Assembly: GCA_965198995.1 (NCBI GenBank)
Contig: CBDAQG010000001.1
Span: forward strand, 310,001 to 374,000
From: CAXMMR01 sp965198995
GTDB lineage: Bacteria > Pseudomonadota > Alphaproteobacteria > Acetobacterales > Acetobacteraceae
Length of the DNA stretch: 64,000 nt
Direction: 5' to 3'
The notes beneath the pieces are model-generated. The model was not told the origin of the DNA. It saw nothing but the letters and a program-made list of their open reading frames with translations, and searched no databases. The translations under genes and the position numbers were made by a program. Positions 36,181 to 44,973 of this stretch are shown piece after piece; the first letter of the stretch is position 1, and each line of letters opens with the position of its first letter.

Positions 36181-36853
36181 ATGAGCACCACGATCGAACC
36201 GCGCTCGCGCGAGCAGGTCGCCGCAAGGCTGGCCACCGACATCCCGGATGGCTGGTACGTCAACCTCGGCATCGGCGCGCCAACCCTGGTCGCCGACCAC
36301 CTGCCGGAGGGCCGCGAGATCGTGCTGCACTCCGAGAACGGCATCCTCGGCATGGGCCCCGCGCCGCCACCCGACCGGGTGGACCGCTGGCTGATCAACG
36401 CCGGCAAGAAGCACGTGACGCTGCTCACCGGCGGCTCCTTCGTCCACCAGGCGGACAGCTTCGCCCTCATTCGCGGCGGCCATCTCGACCTCTGCGTGCT
36501 CGGCGCCTTCCAGGTGGCCCAGAACGGCGACCTGGCGAACTGGTCGATCTCCACCGCCGAAAAAGCCCCCGCCGTTGGCGGCGCGATGGACCTCGCGGTC
36601 GGCGCCAAACACGTCTGGGTGCTGATGGAGCACACCACCAAGACCGGCGCGCCGCGGCTCGTCGAGCGCTGCTCCTACCCGCTCACCGCCCTCGGCTGCG
36701 TCAGCCGGATCTACACCAACCTCGCGGTCATCGACGTGACCGAAGCGGGCTTCATGGTGCGTGAGATGCTGCCCGGGCTGAGCCTCGCCGCGCTGCAAGA
36801 CATGACCGCCGCGCCGCTACGCCTGGCCGAGCCCCCGATGACGGAGACCCACA

Positions 36854-36861
<8 letters not shown>
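36181..36861 (+). CDS. pcaJ: 3-oxoadipate CoA-transferase subunit B
   Basis: 226 residues. The catalytic glutamate is in LHSENGILGMGPAP. Other family segments are NLGIGAPTLVADHLP, GKKHVTLLTGGSFVHQADSFALIRGGHLDLCVLGAFQV (split over the domain) and LTALGCVSRIYTNLAV. It overlaps the thiolase gene by 8 bp, forming pcaIJF in the usual order. Confidence 0.9.
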
Positions 36862-38050
<1,189 letters not shown>

Positions 38051-38243
38051 AGAAGGAAGGCCAGGGGCTTTCCCTCCGTGAGCCCTTCCAACGGCGCGTT
38101 ACGCCGTTGGAACCTTTAGGCTCACTCCGCCCCTGGACCCCATCAAAGGCGGAGCCTTTAAAATCCATCACTGAGAAAATGCGGGTCTGGGGGCGCCGCC
38201 CCCAGCGGAGTCCAGAGGCAGAGCCTCTGGCCTTCCTTGGCCC
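38051..38243. repeat. Modular palindromic repeat, copy F
   Basis: Occupies the whole convergent gap from the pcaF stop to the fasciclin stop. Left hairpin GGCCAGGGGC..GCCCCTGGACC with the nested palindrome at 38069-38129 (GTGAGCC, TTCCAACGGCG / CGCCGTTGGAA, GGCTCAC). Then TTAAAGGC-type and GGGGGCGCCGCCCCC hairpins and a right end CAGAGGCAGAGCCTCTGGCC, in which both arms changed together. Confidence 0.85.
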
Positions 38244-38810
38244 TTACGCCGCCGGCATCAGCACCTTGTCGACCACCTGGATCACGCCGTTCGCCTGGTT
38301 CACGTCGGTGATCGTGATGTCCGCGGTGTCGCCCTTGGCGTCGCGCACCACGATGTTGTTCGTGCCGTTCATCATGAACGTCAGCTTGCCGCCCTCCAGC
38401 GTCGTCAGCTGGGCCGAGCCGCCGCCGGCCAGGATGAGCCCCCGCAGCCGCACCGAGCTGTAGTCGCCCGGCACCACGTGGTAGGTCAGGATCTTGGTCA
38501 GCTCGGCCTTGTTGGCCGGCTGCACCAGCGTCGCGACGGTGCCGGCCGGCAGGTCGTTGAACGCCTCGTTGGTGGGTGCGAACACGGTGAACGGGCCCTT
38601 GCCGCTCAGCGCGCCGACCAGGCCGGCCGCCTTCACCGCGGCCACGAGGGTCGTGTGGTCGGACGAGTTGACGGCGTTGGCAACGATCGTCTTGCCTGGC
38701 GACATCTCCTGTCCGCCGACCATGACGTCACCGCTCGTCCGTGCGCTGGCCAGGCCAGGCAGCACGATGGCGCAGACCGTCATCGCCGCGAGAACATTAC
38801 GTGCTTGCAT
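38244..38810 (-). CDS. Exported fasciclin-domain protein
   Basis: 188 residues from the ATG at 38810 (GGGAGA upstream). Signal peptide ending GLASA. The single FAS1 domain has the H1 motif GPFTVFAPTNEAFNDLP, TYHVVPGDY, and the H2 end DVNQANGVIQVVDKVLMP. FAS1 proteins mediate adhesion or matrix interactions. It stands alone, convergent with pcaF. A weakly positioned upstream in-frame ATG at 38873 is less likely because it would precede the signal peptide. Confidence 0.9.
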   Translation of the reverse strand: MQARNVLAAMTVCAIVLPGLASARTSGDVMVGGQEMSPGKTIVANAVNSSDHTTLVAAVKAAGLVGALSGKGPFTVFAPTNEAFNDLPAGTVATLVQPANKAELTKILTYHVVPGDYSSVRLRGLILAGGGSAQLTTLEGGKLTFMMNGTNNIVVRDAKGDTADITITDVNQANGVIQVVDKVLMPAA

Positions 38811-38992
38811 CTTGTGTCTCCCTCTGGGTCGATACCGCTCGACTCTGCTGACTCCCATCGTCGCGAGCGCCACCGTTGGATGCAGCGGGCGTCAAACGTC
38901 GTTGCGCCAGCGTCGCGTCACACCGCCCGATCATTGCTGCAACGCAATCGCCTGCCCGCCCGCCCAAGGCGCTGCATTTTACCGCCGTCGCG

Positions 38993-39909
38993 ATGCCGGT
39001 CGCGAACTTCGTCCACGACGCCACCGTCCAGATGGCGCCATCGCGCAACGGCGCCGCCGTGCTCGTCGAGGCTCGCGTCGCCTTCCTCGACGTCACCCTC
39101 CCGCCTCGATTGACCTCGATCGACGTGCCGATGGCGCCCGCCCCGCTCAGCCACCCGATCACCCTGGCCAGCGCGGGCGGCCGGCTCTGGGTGTCGTATG
39201 CCGACGGCCGCATCTGCAGCGTCGAGGGCCAGGTCAGGCGTTGCTACGGGCCCGATCAGGGGCTGGTCGGCGGTCCGTGGTATTCTCTGCTGGCGAGCGG
39301 CACCGGCGCGCTCATCGCCGGGCCGTGACCTCGCTCGCAACCATCGACCCGCGCTCGGGCAAGGTGACCACCGAGGACCTGCCGTTCCAGGCCGAGGCCG
39401 CCAGCTCCGCCTTTCGGCTACGCGCCGTGCGCCTCGCCTCGGGCGACACCCAGTCCTTGGTCACCCAATTCTTGGTTACCCAATCCTTGGTCACCCAATC
39501 CTTGGTTACCCAGTCCGATGACGGCTTCATCGTCAAGCAGCCGGCCGGCTGGAAGCAGGTCAGCACCGCCGATGGCCTGCCCGATGCCCGCCTGAGCGCC
39601 CTGCTGGTCGATCACCAGGGCAATTTGTGGTTCGCCGCCGGCGGCCACGGCGTCTCGCGCGTCCTCGGCTACGGCAACCGGGAAAACCGCGACCATCGCG
39701 ACGGGCTGTGCGACGACGCCGTCTGGCAAGTGGTGCGCGAGCCCGGCGGTCCGCTCTGGGCCGCGACCGACCGCGGCGTCGATGCCGTCGGCAACAGCGG
39801 CCTGGCCGTCGCCCAGCGGCACTATCCCTACGCCTTCGCCATCGGCATCAGCATCGGCGCACCCACCCATCTGTGGCGCACCAACCGCATCGACCAGGCC
39901 GGGGCGGGC
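38993..39909 (+). pseudogene. Broken two-component-regulator propeller (Reg_prop) gene
   Basis: Two frames each hold part of one protein. Frame from 38993 to about 39327 reads like a propeller sensor (GGRLWVSYADGRICSVEG, RRCYGPDQGLVGGPWYSLLASGTGALIAGP) and ends in TGA. The next frame picks up at about 39325 (VTSLATIDPRSGKVTTEDLPF) and contains two clear Reg_prop repeats: GLPDARLSALLVDHQGNLWF and GLCDDAVWQVVREPGGPLWA. The sequence then stops at about 39900 against the end of the opposite flavoprotein gene, with no membrane or output domain. It is therefore frameshifted and truncated. Confidence 0.7.
39447..39514 (+). repeat. 15-bp tandem repeat in the broken propeller gene
   Basis: Four copies of CCCAATCCTTGGTCA-type units (39447-39506) plus a partial one. 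In frame they encode repeated SLVTQ. Confidence 0.95.
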
Positions 39910-41109
39910 TCAAGCCGCAGCGCCAGCCGCGACCCCGCTCGACCAGGCCCACTGGAAGTTGTAGCCGCCAAGCCATCCCGTCACGTCGACCGCCTCGCCG
40001 ACGACATGCAGCCCCGGCACGCCCCGCGCCTCCAGCGTGCGCGACGACAGCGCCCTGGTGTCGACGCCGCCCAGCGTCACCTCGGCCTTGGCATAGCCCT
40101 CGCTGGCGTCGGGCCGGAACTCCATCGCCTGCAGCCCGGCGAGGAGCCCGCCGAGCTGCCGGTCGCGCAGCTCGCCGACCGGCCGGGCGGCAAGCTCCGG
40201 CGGCAGCATCGCCTCGGCCAGCCGCTGCGGCATGTGCTCGCCCAGCACGCGCGCGAGCCCCGCCCGCGGCCGCCCCCGCTTGGCCGCCAGCAGCACCTCC
40301 GGCCCCGCGTCCGGCAGCAGGTTGATCCGCATCGCCTCGCCCTCGCGCCAGCACGACGAGGCCTGCAGGATCGCCGGGCCGGACAGCCCGCGATGGGTGA
40401 ACAGCATCGCCTCGCGAAACCGCCGCCGCCACGCCCCGCTGCCGGCAGCCGCCTCGACCACCAGCGACACCCCGGCGAGCGGCGCCAGCCGGGCGAGTGC
40501 GGCCGCCTCCAGCCGCAGCCCGACCAGCGCCGGCCGCAGCGCCGTCAGCGCCAGCCCCATCCGCCGCGCCACCTCGTAGGCCAGCCCGGTCGCTCCGAGC
40601 TTGGGGATCGACAGCCCGCCGCTGGCCAGCACCACCGAGGCGGCGCTGACCGCCCCAGCATCGGTCTCGACGACGAAGCGCCCGCCAGGCCCCGCCGCAC
40701 GCCGCACCGCACCGATCCGCGCACCCAGCCGCACGCTCACCCCGGCCTGCCCGCAGCCGGCCAGCAGCATGTCGACGATCTGCCGCGCCGAACCGTCGCA
40801 GAATAATTGCCCGAGCGTCTTGTGGTGCCAGGCAATGCCCGCCCCCTCGACCTCGGCCAGGAAGTCCGCCGGCGTGTAGCGCGCCAACGCCGAGCGGCAG
40901 AACGCCGGATTGTCGGAGAAAAACCGCTCGGCGACACAGTCGCGATTAGTGAAGTTGCAGCGCCCGCCGCCAGAAATCAGGATCTTTGCGCCCGCCCGCT
41001 CGGCATGGTCGAGCAACAGCACCGAGCGGCCGCGCCGCCCCGCCGTGCGCGCCGCCATCAACCCGGCCGCGCCGGCGCCGAGCACCACCACATCCACCCG
41101 CTGCGTCAT
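39910..41109 (-). CDS. HI0933/YhiN-type NAD(P)/FAD-dependent flavoprotein
   Basis: 399 residues. FAD Rossmann motif VVVLGAGAAGLMAARTAG, family signature ISGGGRCNFTN, HHKTLGQLFCDGSARQIVDML, ASGGLSIPKLGATG, FTHRGLSGPAILQAS and the C-terminal GEAVDVTGWLGGYNFQWAW. Members are FAD oxidoreductases of uncertain substrate (some called aminoacetone oxidases). ATG at 41109, ten bases after the clpS stop codon, so it is in an operon with clpS. Confidence 0.9.
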   Translation of the reverse strand: MTQRVDVVVLGAGAAGLMAARTAGRRGRSVLLLDHAERAGAKILISGGGRCNFTNRDCVAERFFSDNPAFCRSALARYTPADFLAEVEGAGIAWHHKTLGQLFCDGSARQIVDMLLAGCGQAGVSVRLGARIGAVRRAAGPGGRFVVETDAGAVSAASVVLASGGLSIPKLGATGLAYEVARRMGLALTALRPALVGLRLEAAALARLAPLAGVSLVVEAAAGSGAWRRRFREAMLFTHRGLSGPAILQASSCWREGEAMRINLLPDAGPEVLLAAKRGRPRAGLARVLGEHMPQRLAEAMLPPELAARPVGELRDRQLGGLLAGLQAMEFRPDASEGYAKAEVTLGGVDTRALSSRTLEARGVPGLHVVGEAVDVTGWLGGYNFQWAWSSGVAAGAAA

Positions 41110-41119
41110 GCCGCAGCGC

Positions 41120-41428
41120 CTACTCCTCCGGCTCGGTGGTGAACAGCAGCGGGTAGTTCTGCTTGCGCGCCGCATCCGTCGCGTTGGTCGCCTTGGCCTC
41201 GGCCACCTCGCGGGTGAACACCGCGACCATGCACACCCCACGCCGATGCGCCGTCTGCATCACCCGGCTGGCCTGCTCCTCGCCCATCCGGAACTCCGCC
41301 TTCAACACCCGCACGACGAACTCGCGCGGCGTAAAGTCGTCGTTCACCAGCATGACCTTGTAGAGCCGCGGCCGCTCGACCTTGAGCTCGACCTCTCCCT
41401 GCGGCGGGGCGGTGACGATGTCCTGCAT
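41120..41428 (-). CDS. clpS: ATP-dependent Clp protease adaptor ClpS
   Basis: 102 residues from ATG 41428. The core YKVMLVNDDFTPREFVVRVL holds the N-degron binding residues (Asn-Asp-Asp), followed by AEFRMGEEQASRVMQTAHRRG with the conserved Met and His, and CMVAVFTREVAEAKATNA. ClpS passes N-end-rule substrates to ClpAP. The clpA gene usually follows or lies nearby; here the next gene is the HI0933-type flavoprotein. Confidence 0.95.
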   Translation of the reverse strand: MQDIVTAPPQGEVELKVERPRLYKVMLVNDDFTPREFVVRVLKAEFRMGEEQASRVMQTAHRRGVCMVAVFTREVAEAKATNATDAARKQNYPLLFTTEPEE

Positions 41429-41466
41429 GGGCGCACACTTCGCGCTGCGGGCAAGCGAAGGCAAGA

Positions 41467-41566
41467 GGTTCTTTTTTGAAAAAAAGAACCAAAAAACTTT
41501 CGCCCGGTAAGAACCGCGACAGCACGGACAAAAGTTTTTTGCTTCTTTTTTTCTAAAAAAGAAGCG
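41467..41566. repeat. Two more copies of the T-rich hairpin repeat, in the divergent clpS / M61 gap
   Basis: 41467-41490 is the same hairpin as 396-419 but inverted (GGTTCTTTTTT / AAAAAAAGAACC) and continues with aaaaaacttt. 41528-41566 is the direct form (aaaagttttttgcttc, stem GCTTCTTTTTT / AAAAAAGAAGC, where the base change is paired on both arms). The sequence following both direct copies is also alike (CGCTT..T.TT.CTTTACC type) and leads into genes with signal peptides. Confidence 0.8.
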
Positions 41567-41601
41567 CTTCTGTCTTCCTTACCTCGACGCCGGAGCATCG
41601 C

Positions 41602-43551
41602 GTGACCCGACTTCCCCTACCGTTTGCCCTCTGCCTCGCCCTCGCCGCCCCAGCCCTGGCCCAGCCCCAGCCGACCGCCGCACCCTTGCCGCCGGCGATC
41701 CCCACCCCGCGCGACGCCGCCTATCCCGGCACCCTCACCCTCGCCGTCGACGCCACCGACCTCACCCGCCGCATCATGGCCGTGCACGAGACGGTCCCGG
41801 TCGCGCCCGGCACCACCGACCTGGTGCTGCTCTATCCCGAGTGGGTGCCCGGCAATCACGGCCCCACCGGCCCGCTCGCCCTGCTCGCCGGCCTCACCGC
41901 CCACACCGATGCCGGCCAGCGGGTCGCCTGGACGCGCGACCCGGTGAACATGTACGCATTGCACCTGCCACTCCCCGCCGGCGCCCACGCCGTCAGCGTC
42001 GACTTCCAGTTCCTCTCCCCGGTGCAGGACGACGAAGGCCGCATCGTCATGACGCCCGCCATGCTCGACCTGCAGTGGAACACCGTGGTGCTGTATCCCG
42101 CCGGCACGATGAGCCGCGACATCCCGGTCGCCGCCTCGCTGAAAATCCCCGCCGGCTGGCACTTCGCCACGGCCTTGTCCGCCTCCGGCCCAGCCGGCAA
42201 CGACGCCACCGACGGCCAGCCGCACTTCGCCACCGTGCCGCTCAACGTCCTGGTCGACAGCCCGCTCTACGCCGGCCGCAACTTCGCCCGCCTCGACCTC
42301 GCCCCCGGCGCCCAAATCCCCGTCCACCTCGACATCGTCGCCGACACCCCGGCCGACCTCGCCGTCTCCCCCGAGCAGCTCAACATCCACCGCGCCATCG
42401 TCACCCAGGCCGCCAAACTGTTCGGCTCGCAGCACTACGACCACTACGACTTCCTGCTCGCCCTCAGCGACGAGCTCGGCGGCGAAGGCCTCGAGCACCA
42501 CCGCTCCAGCGAGAACGCCACCCACCGCGACTACTTCACCGCCTGGGACAAGGCGTTCGCCGGCCGCGACCTGCTCAGCCACGAATACACCCACTCCTGG
42601 AACGGCAAGTACCGCCGCGCCGCCGACCTCTACTCGCCCGACTTCAACGTCGTGCCCGAGCGCGACAGCCTGCTCTGGGTCTATGAGGGGCTGACCGAAT
42701 ACTGGGGCCAGGTGCTGGCCGCACGCTCCGGCCTGTGGACGCATCAGCAGGCCCTCGACGCCCTGGCCGCCGACGCCGCCGAGCAGCAGGACGAGGTCGG
42801 CCGCGCCTGGCGCGACGTCGAGGACACCACCAACAGCCCGATCTTCGTCCGCCGCCGCGACATGCCCTGGCTCAACTGGCAGCGCGCCGAGGACTACTAC
42901 GTCGAAGGCCTGCTGATCTGGCTCGACGCCGACACGCTGATCCGCGAGCAAAGCCACGGCGCCCGCTCGCTCGACGACTTCGCCCGCGCCTTCTTCGGCA
43001 CCAACAACGGCAGCTTCGTCGTCTCCACCTACACCGTCGACGACGTGGTCAACGCCCTGAACGCCGTGCAGCCCTATGACTGGGCCGGCTTCCTGCACCA
43101 GCGCCTGCAAAGCGTCGGCGGCACCGCCCCGTTCGACGGCCTCACCCGCGGCGGCTACCGCCTGACGATGACCCAGACCAAATCACCCTGGCTCACCTCG
43201 GTCGAGCACGAGCGCAAACGCCGCGACTTCATCGACTCGATCGGCCTGGTGATGCACGACGCCAAGATCGTCGACGTCGCCTGGGGCAGCCCCGCCTTCA
43301 AGGCCGGCCTGATCAAGGGCGACACCATCCTCGGCATCAACGGCGCCGACTATGACGGCCCCGACACCCTCGCCGACGCCATCACCGCCGCCAAGTCCCC
43401 GTCCACCGAGCCGATCTCGCTGCTGATCATGTCCGGCAAACACTACCGCACGGTGGCCGTCGACGACCACACCGGCCTGCGCTACCCCCACCTCGAACGC
43501 ACCGGCAGCGGCGACAGCCTGCTGGACGCTATCCTCAAGCCGCGAAGCTGA
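41602..43551 (+). CDS. Exported M61 family (glycyl aminopeptidase-type) metallopeptidase with a PDZ domain
   Basis: 649 residues from the GTG at 41602, with GGAG eight bases upstream. Signal peptide ending APALAQ. N-terminal beta domain, then ALSDELGGEGLEHHRS and the zinc motif LLSHEYTHSWNGK (HExxH), with a downstream WVYEGLTEYWG giving the third ligand Glu. A PDZ domain near residues 540-620 (AWGSPAFKAGLIKGDTILGINGADY) precedes the C-terminus. M61 peptidases are periplasmic and release N-terminal glycine or alanine. It is single and followed by repeat copy G. Confidence 0.9.
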   Translation: MTRLPLPFALCLALAAPALAQPQPTAAPLPPAIPTPRDAAYPGTLTLAVDATDLTRRIMAVHETVPVAPGTTDLVLLYPEWVPGNHGPTGPLALLAGLTAHTDAGQRVAWTRDPVNMYALHLPLPAGAHAVSVDFQFLSPVQDDEGRIVMTPAMLDLQWNTVVLYPAGTMSRDIPVAASLKIPAGWHFATALSASGPAGNDATDGQPHFATVPLNVLVDSPLYAGRNFARLDLAPGAQIPVHLDIVADTPADLAVSPEQLNIHRAIVTQAAKLFGSQHYDHYDFLLALSDELGGEGLEHHRSSENATHRDYFTAWDKAFAGRDLLSHEYTHSWNGKYRRAADLYSPDFNVVPERDSLLWVYEGLTEYWGQVLAARSGLWTHQQALDALAADAAEQQDEVGRAWRDVEDTTNSPIFVRRRDMPWLNWQRAEDYYVEGLLIWLDADTLIREQSHGARSLDDFARAFFGTNNGSFVVSTYTVDDVVNALNAVQPYDWAGFLHQRLQSVGGTAPFDGLTRGGYRLTMTQTKSPWLTSVEHERKRRDFIDSIGLVMHDAKIVDVAWGSPAFKAGLIKGDTILGINGADYDGPDTLADAITAAKSPSTEPISLLIMSGKHYRTVAVDDHTGLRYPHLERTGSGDSLLDAILKPRS

Positions 43552-43820
43552 GGCAAGGCAAGGGGCTTTCCCTCCGTGAGCCTTTCCAACGGCGCTCTGC
43601 GCCGTCGGAACCTTTTGGCTCGCTCCGCCCCTTGACCCCATTAAAGGCGAAGCCTTTAAAATCCATTTCTTGTTCATGATCCTCGGCGCGCTGTCCGTGC
43701 TGTCGGAACCGGACTGAATGGCTTCGCCAAGCAAGAAAGCGCCCGTCTAAACTCCAAACGAAATGGGGTCTGGGGCCTCGGGCCCCAGCCGGTCCAGGGC
43801 AGCGCCCTGGCCTTACTATC
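43552..43820. repeat. Modular palindromic repeat, copy G (full length)
   Basis: Directly follows the M61 stop codon. Left hairpin AAGGGGC..GCCCCTT holds the nested palindrome at 43566-43626 (GTGAGCC, TTCCAACGGCG / CGCCGTCGGAA, GGCTCGC). The TTAAAGGC/GCCTTTAA hairpin, the spacer with GGCTTCGCCAAGCAAG, CTGGGGCCTCGGGCCCCAG and the right end GGTCCAGGGCAGCGCCCTGG follow. Confidence 0.9.
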
Positions 43821-43834
43821 TCAGGAGCACCCCG

Positions 43835-44167
43835 ATGCTGACCCGGTTGGCTATCTATGAAGGCGCGATCGTCTCCGGCAGCGAGGACGCCTTCTTCGCC
43901 GACGTCGCCACGAGGCTCGAGCCGATCTGGCAGGACTTCCCGCACGTGCAGGCGGTGCGCGTCCTGCGCCCCACCCAGGCCGACCCCGGCGCGATCCCGA
44001 TCGTCATGGTGCTGGAGATGGACTTCGCCGACGCGGCCGCGCTGGAGGCCTCGCTCGCCTCCGACATCAAGACCCGCGCCCACGCCGCGACCCTGGAGGT
44101 GCTGAAGCCCTTCAGCGGCCGCTTCTTCCACGTCGTCACCGAAAGCCGCAGCCTGCCGCCGGGCTAG
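43835..44167 (+). CDS. Small hypothetical protein, possibly a dimeric alpha/beta barrel (EthD-like)
   Basis: 110 residues from ATG 43835 with AGGAG nine bases upstream. The pattern beta (MLTRLAIYEGAIVSG), helix (DAFFADVATRLEPIW), beta (VQAVRVLRPTQADPG), beta (IPIVMVLEMDF) and helix (LEASLASDIKTRAHA) fits the EthD/ABM ferredoxin-like barrel. I am not sure of the family and give no function. The stop codon overlaps the convergent GST gene's end. Confidence 0.65.
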   Translation: MLTRLAIYEGAIVSGSEDAFFADVATRLEPIWQDFPHVQAVRVLRPTQADPGAIPIVMVLEMDFADAAALEASLASDIKTRAHAATLEVLKPFSGRFFHVVTESRSLPPG

Positions 44168-44799
44168 CCCGCCTGCGGCTGCGTCGCCTTGAAGCTCGAC
44201 AGCGCCTGCGCCCGCTCCCACCACTCGGCAAAGCCGTCAGTGCCGAACACCGCGTCCTTGTCCGGCGTCATCGCCACGTAGGCGATCACCGGCGCCAGAT
44301 ACAGGTCCGCCAGGCTCAGCTCGCCGGCGATGAACGGCGAGCTGCCGCGCGTCGTCATGATGAACTCGATCACCTTGCGGCCGGTCTCGATCCCCTGCCG
44401 CCGCGCCGTCTCGTTCTGCCCGCCGACGAAGTCGGGAAACAGGTGGTAGGCCGCCACCCCGCCCAGCAGCGACCCGTAGCCGTAGGAGTCGATGATGCCG
44501 ATCACCATGTCCATCCGCGCCCGATCCTCAGCACTCGCCGGAACCAGCGACTTGCCCGCCAGCGTGTCGTTGAGAAACCGCGTGATCGCCGCCGTCTCCA
44601 GCACCCGCAGGCCGTCATAATCAAGCACCGGCACCTTGCCGAACGGATGGCGCTGCAGGTGCTCGGAGGATTTCGGCTCGCCCTTCAGCACGTTGAGCGG
44701 CACCTGCTTGAACGCGCTGACGCCCTTCTCGGCGAGCAACATCTTCACGGTACGCACGTAAGTAGAACCGTCAAATCCCCAAAGCGTGATGTCCGGCAT
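44164..44799 (-). CDS. Glutathione S-transferase
   Basis: 211 residues. Thioredoxin-like N-terminal domain (LWGFDGSTYVRTVKMLLAEKG; HPFGKVPVLDYDGLRVLETAAITRFL with the cis-Pro and the Glu-Thr pair that bind glutathione) and an all-helical C-terminal domain with the SLADLYLAPVIAY motif containing the N-capping Asp. The start ATG at 44799 has GGGAG upstream. Upstream of it are short tandem copies of GCCTGCAAGGTTCGGCGCT (44817-44870). Confidence 0.9.
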   Translation of the reverse strand: MPDITLWGFDGSTYVRTVKMLLAEKGVSAFKQVPLNVLKGEPKSSEHLQRHPFGKVPVLDYDGLRVLETAAITRFLNDTLAGKSLVPASAEDRARMDMVIGIIDSYGYGSLLGGVAAYHLFPDFVGGQNETARRQGIETGRKVIEFIMTTRGSSPFIAGELSLADLYLAPVIAYVAMTPDKDAVFGTDGFAEWWERAQALSSFKATQPQAG

Positions 44800-44973
44800 G
44801 GCGTGGATCTCCCATATCGCTGCCTGCGAGGTTCGGCGCTGCCTGCAAGGTTCGGCGCTGGCCGCAAGGTTCTGCCCTGGCAGGCCGTCGTTGGCTACCT
44901 CACAAACCCGTGCCCGCCGCAAGGCCGCCACCCCGCTTGCCGCCCCAACCCGCCGGCTCCTAACCTGGCGACG

